64,000 nt of DNA from Rhodovulum sulfidophilum DSM 1374. Its GTDB lineage: Bacteria > Pseudomonadota > Alphaproteobacteria > Rhodobacterales > Rhodobacteraceae. The position numbers were made by a program, and so were the translations under genes. The notes under the pieces are model-generated. The model worked only from the letters and a program-made list of their open reading frames with translations, made no database searches and was not told where the DNA came from. The DNA lies in the NCBI RefSeq assembly GCF_001633165.1, contig NZ_CP015418.1, positions 3,410,001-3,474,000 on the forward strand. Reading direction: 5' to 3'. Positions 56,834-64,000 of this stretch are shown piece by piece. Within the stretch, counting starts at the first letter, position 1, and each line of letters starts with the position of its first letter.

Positions 56834-58002
56834 ATGACGACGACGTCCAGCGGCGGGAAGCCGTTGAAACCGACCGAGGAATAGGTCGAGGTATAGGCGC
56901 CGCAATTGCGGATGATGACCTTGTCGCCCGACCGAAGCCCCACCGGCAGCTGGACGGGGCGCTTTTCGTAAAGCACATCGGCACTGTCGCAGGACGGACC
57001 CGCAAGGATGCAGGGCGCGGTGGGCTCATGGTCGCGATCGGTCGCGAACTGGTAGCGGATCGCCTCGTCCATGGTTTCGGCCAGACCCGAGAACTTGCCG
57101 ATATCCAGATAGACCCAGCGATAGGTGTCGTCCTCGGATTTCTGCGACACCAGCATCACCTCGGCCGCGATGGCGCCGGCCTCGGCCACCATGCCGCGCC
57201 CCGGCTCGGCCATCACTCGCGGCACCGCGCCGAAACGCTCGGTCACCAGGCGCATCACCTCGGCCGCGTACATCGCGGGCGGCTGCACCTCTTCGCCATA
57301 GAAGGCCGGGAAGCCGCCGCCGATATTCAGCAGATCCAGATCGAAGCCCTCGGCACGGGCGGCCTGCCAGATTTCGGCCACCTCGTTCAGCACCGGCAGC
57401 CACATATCGGCCCGGCGGGTCTGGCTGCCGACATGGAAGGACAGCCCGACCGGTTTGAGACCCAGCGCGACCGCCCGCGCCATCAGCGGCATGACCTTGC
57501 CGGGCGCGCAGCCGAACTTGCGGCTGAGCGGCCAATCGGCCTCGGTGGCGGTGACGAGCACGCGGATATAGACCTCGGCGCCCGGCGCGTGTTCGGCGAT
57601 CTTGTCGAGCTCTTCCTCGGCATCGGCGGCAAAGAGCGTGAGCCCCGCGCGATGCGCGAAGGCGATGTCGGCGACCCGCTTGACGGTATTGCCGAAGGAG
57701 ATCCGATGCGGCGCGGCACCGAGCCCGAGGCAAAGCTCGATCTCGCCGCGCGAGGCGGCATCGAAATGGCAGCCGAGGCCGACCAGCCGCTCGACGATCT
57801 CGCGGGCGGGGTTGGCCTTCACCGCGTAATGGATGGCGGCCCGGCCGAGCCCCGCGCGCAGCGCATGGAAGCGGTCGGCGACACGGTCGGTGTCGATCAC
57901 CAGGGTCGGCCGCTCGAAGCGGTTGGTCCGGATATAGGTTTCGACGCGGGAGCTCGACAGCAGATCGGGACCGCCGCCGAAATCGGCTTGCGTAGCGTGC
58001 AT
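56830..58002 (-). CDS. ornithine/lysine decarboxylase (fold type III PLP)
   Basis: A 390-aa alanine-racemase-fold decarboxylase making putrescine or cadaverine. PLP lysine is Lys62 in IHYAVKANP; FGNTVKRVADIAFA, SFHVGSQTRR, LLNIGGGFPAFY (phosphate loop), EPGRGMVAEAG and GPSCDSADVLYE (active-site Cys) are all seen. The ATG at 58002 has GGAG at a normal 6-nt distance; the ATG at 58008 directly abuts the site. Specificity between ornithine, lysine and carboxynorspermidine is undecided, ornithine favoured by GPSCDS. Confidence 0.9.
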   Translation of the reverse strand: MHATQADFGGGPDLLSSSRVETYIRTNRFERPTLVIDTDRVADRFHALRAGLGRAAIHYAVKANPAREIVERLVGLGCHFDAASRGEIELCLGLGAAPHRISFGNTVKRVADIAFAHRAGLTLFAADAEEELDKIAEHAPGAEVYIRVLVTATEADWPLSRKFGCAPGKVMPLMARAVALGLKPVGLSFHVGSQTRRADMWLPVLNEVAEIWQAARAEGFDLDLLNIGGGFPAFYGEEVQPPAMYAAEVMRLVTERFGAVPRVMAEPGRGMVAEAGAIAAEVMLVSQKSEDDTYRWVYLDIGKFSGLAETMDEAIRYQFATDRDHEPTAPCILAGPSCDSADVLYEKRPVQLPVGLRSGDKVIIRNCGAYTSTYSSVGFNGFPPLDVVVI

Positions 58003-59264
<1,262 letters not shown>

Positions 59265-59270
59265 GAGGCC

Positions 59271-60674
59271 TCAGCCGCCGAGCCGCGCCCGGACCCGGGC
59301 GATGAAATCCTCGCCGCGGCGCTCGAAGCTGTCATACTGATCGAAGCTCGCCGCGGCGGGGGCCAGAAGGACCACCTCGCCCGGCAGGGCCTCGTCGGCA
59401 GCGCGGGCGACCGCGGCCTCCATCGTGGTGCAGACCTCATGCGGGGCATCCTTGAGGTGCAGCGCGAAGGCCGCCGCCTCGCGGCCGATCACATAGGCCT
59501 TCGCGACATGGCCGAGATGGGGCAGAAGCGGCCCCAGACCGCCCTCCTTCTCGAGCCCGCCGCAGATCCAGCGGATCTTCGGAAAGGCCGCCAGCGCCAT
59601 CGCCGCACTGGCCGCATTGGTGGCCTTGCTGTCATTGACGAAACGCACCCCGTCCGCCTCGGCCACCAGTTGGCTGCGATGGGGCAGCCCGGCGAAGGAC
59701 TCCAGCGCCTCTTCGATCTGCTTCGGTCCGATCCCGAGGCAGCGCGCCGCGGCATAGGCGGCACAGGCGTTCTGGTGATTATGCGCCCCCGGCAGACCGG
59801 CAATGGCGCGCAGATCGATGCTGGCCACCTGCCGCCCCTTGCGCCATTCGCTCAGGAAGCCCTTGCGGGCGAAGACCAGCCAGCCCGGCCCGGCCAGCTT
59901 CTGCCCCGAGGAGATCCGGATCACCCGGTCATCGGCCGCGCCCTCGGCCAGCTGGTTGGCGAGGAACATGCCTTCATCCTCGTCGACGCCGATGATGGCG
60001 CGGTCCGGCCCGCCCTCGGCGAACAACCTGCGCTTGGCCGCGAAATAGCCGCCGCGGCCGCCATGCCGGTCGAGATGGTCGGGCGAGAGATTGGTGAAGA
60101 CCGCGATATCGGGGGTCAGCGCCCGCGCCAGATCGGTCTGGTAGGAGGACAGCTCCAGCACCACCGCCCCGCCCTCGCCCGGCGGGTCGATATCCAGCAC
60201 GCCACGGCCGATATTGCCTGCAAGCTGGCTGGGGCGGCCGCAATGTTCCAGAACGTGATGGATCAGCGCCGAGGTCGTCGACTTGCCGTTCGAGCCGGTC
60301 ACCGCGATCACCTTGGGGGCGACATCGAAACTGTCCCAGTCCGGGGTCGCGAGCGAGCGGAAGAACAGCCCGATATCGTTGTCGACCGGCACGCCCGCGG
60401 CCCAGGCGGCCACAATCGCGCGGTTCGGACTGGGGTAAAGATGCGGGATGCCGGGGCTGACGATCAGCGACGCCACGCCGTCGAGCGCGCCTGCGCGGGT
60501 CGGATCGACGGGAACGAAGCCCTCGGCCTCGGCCGCGGCGCGCGCGGCCTCGTTATCGTCCCAGGGCAGGACCTCGGCCCCGCCCGCGCGAAGCGCCCGC
60601 GCCGCCGAGAGGCCCGAGCGGCCCAGCCCCAGCACGGCCAGCTTCTGGCCCTCTACACCTCGCACCGGAATCAT
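59271..60674 (-). CDS. murD: UDP-N-acetylmuramoyl-L-alanine--D-glutamate ligase
   Basis: A 467-aa Mur ligase adding D-glutamate in peptidoglycan precursor synthesis. N-terminal UDP-binding [18 protein letters not shown] loop [26 protein letters not shown] and the C-terminal [13 protein letters not shown] are present. The start at 60674 has AAAGGACAG upstream. It is 170 bp downstream of the small membrane gene, in the dcw cluster. Confidence 0.97.
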   Translation of the reverse strand: MIPVRGVEGQKLAVLGLGRSGLSAARALRAGGAEVLPWDDNEAARAAAEAEGFVPVDPTRAGALDGVASLIVSPGIPHLYPSPNRAIVAAWAAGVPVDNDIGLFFRSLATPDWDSFDVAPKVIAVTGSNGKSTTSALIHHVLEHCGRPSQLAGNIGRGVLDIDPPGEGGAVVLELSSYQTDLARALTPDIAVFTNLSPDHLDRHGGRGGYFAAKRRLFAEGGPDRAIIGVDEDEGMFLANQLAEGAADDRVIRISSGQKLAGPGWLVFARKGFLSEWRKGRQVASIDLRAIAGLPGAHNHQNACAAYAAARCLGIGPKQIEEALESFAGLPHRSQLVAEADGVRFVNDSKATNAASAAMALAAFPKIRWICGGLEKEGGLGPLLPHLGHVAKAYVIGREAAAFALHLKDAPHEVCTTMEAAVARAADEALPGEVVLLAPAAASFDQYDSFERRGEDFIARVRARLGG

Positions 60675-60844
60675 GCCCTGTCCTTTCGCTGTCAGCGGCG
60701 CGACGATGCCCCCCGCCCGGGCCGGGTGCAAGACAGGGCAGACGGTCCGGATCGGCTACGGAAAGGACGGGCGACCAGCCCGAGGGCCCCGGTCGCCGGG
60801 CGCGCGCCCCTGTCAGGGCGACGCGGGTCGCGGGGGCTGCGGGC

Positions 60845-61246
60845 TCAGCCCAGCAGGTAGGACCAGCCCAGCATCACCGGCGGCACCACCGCCACGGCGA
60901 AGGAAAAGGCCAGACCGGTGGCCTTGTTGCCGCCCATCCGCTGCACCGCACCGGCAAGCGCCGGAGCCAGGATGATGCCCGCCACGAAGATCGGGATGAT
61001 CTTGCCGAAGATCGGCGCGCAGTTCTGCGGCTGGGCGAAATTCGCCTCGCAATAGGGCACGATCTGATCCGAGAAGATCACCGCCAGAACCAGCAGGTAG
61101 CCAAGGCCCGCCCAGACCGCATAGGGCGGGACGCCGTTCCAGGACTTGAGCTTCACGTCGGGCGTGACCGCGTGCAGGGACGGACTGCCGAGCCGGGCGG
61201 CCGGCGAAAGATAGTTGTAGGTGTCTTCGACCGGGTTCATCTGCAT
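60845..61246 (-). CDS. small membrane protein in the dcw cluster
   Basis: A 133-aa protein with three predicted membrane helices: VWAGLGYLLVLAVIFSDQIV, IIPIFVAGIILAPALAGAV and LAFSFAVAVVPPVMLGWSYL. The N-terminal 45 residues are polar (NPVEDTYNYLSPAARLG), and the loop between helices 1 and 2 has two cysteines (YCEANFAQPQNC) on what may be the periplasmic side. The start at 61246 has GAGGAG 7 nt upstream. It is inserted between mraY (33 nt away) and murD, which are usually adjacent. I recognise no family; a cell-wall or division role is inferred from position. Confidence 0.82.
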   Translation of the reverse strand: MQMNPVEDTYNYLSPAARLGSPSLHAVTPDVKLKSWNGVPPYAVWAGLGYLLVLAVIFSDQIVPYCEANFAQPQNCAPIFGKIIPIFVAGIILAPALAGAVQRMGGNKATGLAFSFAVAVVPPVMLGWSYLLG

Positions 61247-61279
61247 CTCTCTTCTCCTCGGCCACCCCGGCCCGACCAC

Positions 61280-62365
61280 TCAGCGGACCTTGAGGGTAGC
61301 CAGACCGATCAGCGCAAGGATCAGGCTGATGATCCAGAATCGTATCACGATCTGGGGCTCGGCCCAGCCCTTCTTCTCGAAGTGGTGGTGGATGGGGGCC
61401 ATCAGGAACACACGTTTTCCGGTCGCCTTGAAATAGCCGACCTGGATGATCACCGACAGCGCCTCGACCACGAAAAGCCCGCCTACTATGGCCAAAACGA
61501 TCTCGTGCTTGGTGGCGACGGCGATCGCGCCCAGCGCGCCGCCCAGCGCCAGGGAACCGGTATCGCCCATGAAGACGGCGGCGGGTGGGGCGTTATACCA
61601 CAGGAACCCGAGCCCCGCGCCGATCAACCCTGCGGAGAAAATCAGGATCTCGGCGGTTCCGGGAACGTAATGCACCTCGAGATAGTCGGTGAAGTCGACT
61701 CGGCCGACCGCATAGGCGATGACGCCCAGCGCCCCGGCCGCGATCATCACCGGCATGATCGCCAGTCCGTCGAGCCCGTCGGTCAGGTTGACCGCATTGG
61801 CAGAGCCCACGATCACGATCATCGCGAAGGGGACGAATAACACCCCCATATGGATCAGCGTGTCCTTGAAGACCGGCAGCGCCAGATTGTAGCTCAGATC
61901 CGCCGGATGCGCCCAGGCCGCCCAATATCCGGCAATGGCCGCGATCAGCAGGCCCAGCCCGAAGCGGATCTTTCCGGGAACCCCCTTGGTGTTGTTCTTC
62001 GAGACCTTGGCATAGTCGTCGGCAAAGCCGATGGCGCCGAAGGAAAGGGTCACGAACAGCAGCATCCAGATATAGGGATTGTCGAGCCTGCCCCAGAGCA
62101 GGGTCGAGACGATCAGCCCGCCCAGGATCAGCACGCCGCCCATGGTGGGGGTGCCCGCCTTCGAGACGATATGGCCTTCGGGACCGTCCGTCCGGATCGG
62201 CTGGCCGTTCCTCTGCCGTTTGCGCAAGAGGTTGATCAGCGGTCGCCCGAACAGGAAGCCGAAGAGCAGCGCCGTGAAGAACGCGCCGCCCGCCCGGAAG
62301 GTGATGTAGCGGAACAGGTTGAAGACGCCACCGCCATCGGACAGGTCGGCAAGCCAGTAAAGCAT
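61280..62365 (-). CDS. mraY: phospho-N-acetylmuramoyl-pentapeptide-transferase
   Basis: A 361-aa, ten-helix membrane enzyme making lipid I from UDP-MurNAc-pentapeptide and undecaprenyl phosphate. Signature [11 protein letters not shown], catalytic [25 protein letters not shown] and [13 protein letters not shown] are all present. The start at 62365 shares one base with the murF stop (TAATG). Confidence 0.98.
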   Translation of the reverse strand: MLYWLADLSDGGGVFNLFRYITFRAGGAFFTALLFGFLFGRPLINLLRKRQRNGQPIRTDGPEGHIVSKAGTPTMGGVLILGGLIVSTLLWGRLDNPYIWMLLFVTLSFGAIGFADDYAKVSKNNTKGVPGKIRFGLGLLIAAIAGYWAAWAHPADLSYNLALPVFKDTLIHMGVLFVPFAMIVIVGSANAVNLTDGLDGLAIMPVMIAAGALGVIAYAVGRVDFTDYLEVHYVPGTAEILIFSAGLIGAGLGFLWYNAPPAAVFMGDTGSLALGGALGAIAVATKHEIVLAIVGGLFVVEALSVIIQVGYFKATGKRVFLMAPIHHHFEKKGWAEPQIVIRFWIISLILALIGLATLKVR

Positions 62366-63813
62366 TACGAAAGTTCCTCGTCGCTGCCGGGGCCGCCTTG
62401 CCCCAGCCTTTTCAGCGCGTCGACCACGACCGACACGCGGCTGCCTTTCGACCCCTTGACCAGCACCACGTCGCCGGCATCGACCAGCGAATGGACCTTG
62501 GCGGCCAGGAGATCGGCTTCGTCGAACCACTGCCCGCGCCGGGACAGGGGCAGCGCGAAATAGAGCGCGCGCATCCGCGGCCCGACACAGTGAACCAGAT
62601 CGACGCGCGCCATCGCGTCCAGATCGGCCAGCCCCGCATGCATTGCCTGCTCGTCGGGGCCAAGTTCCAGCATGTCGCCCAGAATGGCGATCCGCCGCCC
62701 GCGCGCCACCCGGCCGAGCCCGTCGGTGGGCCGGGCCGCCGCCAGCACCTCCAGCGCGGCCGCCAGCGAGGCCGGGTTGGCGTTGAATGCGTCGTCGATC
62801 ACCTCGACCGAAAGGCTTTCCTCGACCGGGTCGAGCGCGATCCTCAGCCGCGCGCCGCGCCCGCCGGGCGGTCTCCACTGGCCAAGATCGCAGGCCGCGA
62901 CCACAAGATCGACGCCCAGCGCCTCGGCCACCGCCAGCACGCCCAGCGCATTACTGGCGAAATGGCGCCCCGGGGCATGGATGTTGAACAGCAGATCGCG
63001 GCCCCGGGCCTCGGCCCGCACGACCGTCGAATCGGCATGAAGATCGGCCCGAACCATCCTGAAATCGCAGCCGTCTTCCGCGCCGAAGCTGATGTCGGCC
63101 GAGGCCCGTCCGGCCGCGCCCGCGGCCAGCACCGGGGTGGTTTCCAGATCGCCCGGATAGACCGCGATGCCGCCCGGCTCCAGCCCCTCGAAGATCATGG
63201 CCTTCTCGGCGGCGATGCCCGCGAGCCCGTCGAAGGCCTCCAGATGCGCTGGCGCGATGGTGGTGATCAGCGCCACATGCGGCCGCGCCAGCCGCGCCAG
63301 CGGCGCGATCTCGCCGGGATGGTTCATGCCGATCTCGAGTACCGCGAAATCGGCCTCGCGCGGCAGCCGTGCCAGCGTCAGCGGCACGCCCCAATGGTTG
63401 TTGAAACTCGCCTCGGCGGCATGGACCCGCCCCTGCCCGGCCAGCACCGCGCGCAGCATCTCCTTGGTCGAGGTCTTGCCGACCGAGCCGGTGACCGCGA
63501 CGACCCGGGCGCTGCTGCGGGCGCGCCCGGCCCGGCCGAGCGCCTCGAGCGCTGCCAGCACATCGGGCACGATCAGCAGCGGTGCGCTCTCGTCCACACC
63601 CTCGGGCAGGCGCGAGACCAGCGCGGCGGCCGCGCCGCGCGCCAGCGCCTCGGCGACGAAATCATGGCCGTCGCGCTGGTCCTTCAGCGCCACGAACAGA
63701 TCGCCGGGTTTCAGGCTGCGGGTATCGATACTGACGCCGCTGACGGACCAGTCCCGGGTGACGCGCCCGCCGGTCGCCCCGAACGCCTCGGCCGCGGTCC
63801 AGAGCGCGCTCAT
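62365..63813 (-). CDS. murF: UDP-N-acetylmuramoyl-tripeptide--D-alanyl-D-alanine ligase
   Basis: A 482-aa Mur ligase adding D-Ala-D-Ala to complete the pentapeptide. [25 protein letters not shown] in the N domain, ATP loop [27 protein letters not shown] and [15 protein letters not shown] are seen. Both ends overlap neighbours (murE ATGA, mraY TAATG), so murE-murF-mraY is tightly coupled. Confidence 0.97.
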   Translation of the reverse strand: MSALWTAAEAFGATGGRVTRDWSVSGVSIDTRSLKPGDLFVALKDQRDGHDFVAEALARGAAAALVSRLPEGVDESAPLLIVPDVLAALEALGRAGRARSSARVVAVTGSVGKTSTKEMLRAVLAGQGRVHAAEASFNNHWGVPLTLARLPREADFAVLEIGMNHPGEIAPLARLARPHVALITTIAPAHLEAFDGLAGIAAEKAMIFEGLEPGGIAVYPGDLETTPVLAAGAAGRASADISFGAEDGCDFRMVRADLHADSTVVRAEARGRDLLFNIHAPGRHFASNALGVLAVAEALGVDLVVAACDLGQWRPPGGRGARLRIALDPVEESLSVEVIDDAFNANPASLAAALEVLAAARPTDGLGRVARGRRIAILGDMLELGPDEQAMHAGLADLDAMARVDLVHCVGPRMRALYFALPLSRRGQWFDEADLLAAKVHSLVDAGDVVLVKGSKGSRVSVVVDALKRLGQGGPGSDEELS

Positions 63814-64000
63814 GCCAGCCGCCCGTCAAGCGCCGCGACCGCGACGCTGGCCTGTTCGGCATCGTCGAAGGGATAGACCGCGTCACCGACGATCTGGCCG
63901 GTCTCATGCCCCTTGCCCGCGATCAGGAGCGCATCGCCCTTCTCCAGCGCATCGACCCCGCGTAGGATCGCCTCGGCACGGTCGCCGACCTCGATCGCCT
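63810..64000 (-). CDS. murE: UDP-MurNAc-tripeptide synthetase, C-terminal end (5' part outside window)
   Basis: This is the last 62 or so codons of MurE, read leftward from the window edge: GDRAEAILRGVDALEKGD, LLIAGKGHETGQIVGD and DDAEQASVAVAALDG before TGA at 63812-63810. KGHETGQ is the MurE C-terminal motif. The stop overlaps the murF start. The acid it adds (meso-diaminopimelate expected) is decided upstream, outside the window. Confidence 0.93.
   Translation of the reverse strand, partial: AIEVGDRAEAILRGVDALEKGDALLIAGKGHETGQIVGDAVYPFDDAEQASVAVAALDGRLA

Overview
The window is high-GC, densely packed chromosomal DNA from an alphaproteobacterium of the Rhodobacteraceae. Supporting signs are pervasive GC-rich third codon positions, ATGA-coupled operons, a cobalamin riboswitch, a consensus FnrL/FNR box, paired MerR regulators next to beta-oxidation genes, and an ectABC-ask ectoine locus with a divergent MarR (EctR-like) regulator. 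Ectoine synthesis points to a marine or halotolerant member such as Rhodovulum; the genus is an inference.

Layout. 1-5964: 3' end of an acyl-CoA dehydrogenase, hutU and hutD (histidine catabolism), then a complete polar amino acid ABC transporter. 5975-12723: a stress and ion block with a secreted alpha/beta hydrolase, a P-type cation ATPase, a KefB-like antiporter and a tandem universal stress protein. 12736-16945: a B12-riboswitch-controlled Cys-rich small protein, an AstE/AspA-like zinc hydrolase, and a PaaI-PaaI-MATE operon. 17287-27155: two MerR regulators with a perfect palindromic operator, acyl-CoA dehydrogenase, GST, thiolase, FadB-type bifunctional enzyme, a degenerate Hint protein and an acyl-CoA ligase, together a fatty or methylated acyl-CoA degradation region. 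27269-29262: an M48-like protein without its catalytic motif and a SPOR protein. 29328-33842: nucleoside salvage operon cdd-deoA-deoB-add-upp. 34032-41566: prpE, a soluble hybrid kinase with an NtrC-type regulator, nadK and glyA. 42068-44483: esterase, cytochrome b561, DsrE-like protein and a 91-aa protein behind an FNR box. 44870-47320: clpP-clpX-ridA. 47589-52167: ectR and ectABC-ask. 52194-52803: wreck of an IS5-family transposase. 53302-58002: YnjBCD-type ABC transporter and an ornithine/lysine decarboxylase. 58332-64000: L-lactate dehydrogenase, then part of the dcw cluster (murE-murF-mraY-small membrane protein-murD) on the minus strand.

How the genes work together. Carbon and nitrogen scavenging (hut, beta-oxidation, propionate activation, nucleoside salvage) lies beside salt-stress functions (ectoine, K+/H+ antiporter, cation ATPase). 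The most informative non-coding signals are the riboswitch at 13300-13480, the FNR box at 44108-44121 with class-II spacing to the 91-aa gene, the MerR operator at 17692-17709, a TTGCGC palindrome between cdd and prpE, and a 217-bp nested inverted-repeat element at 20128-20344. I found no tRNA, rRNA, CRISPR array or intact mobile element, and nothing that is clearly a new defence or biosynthetic system. The best leads are small orphan genes under recognisable control.
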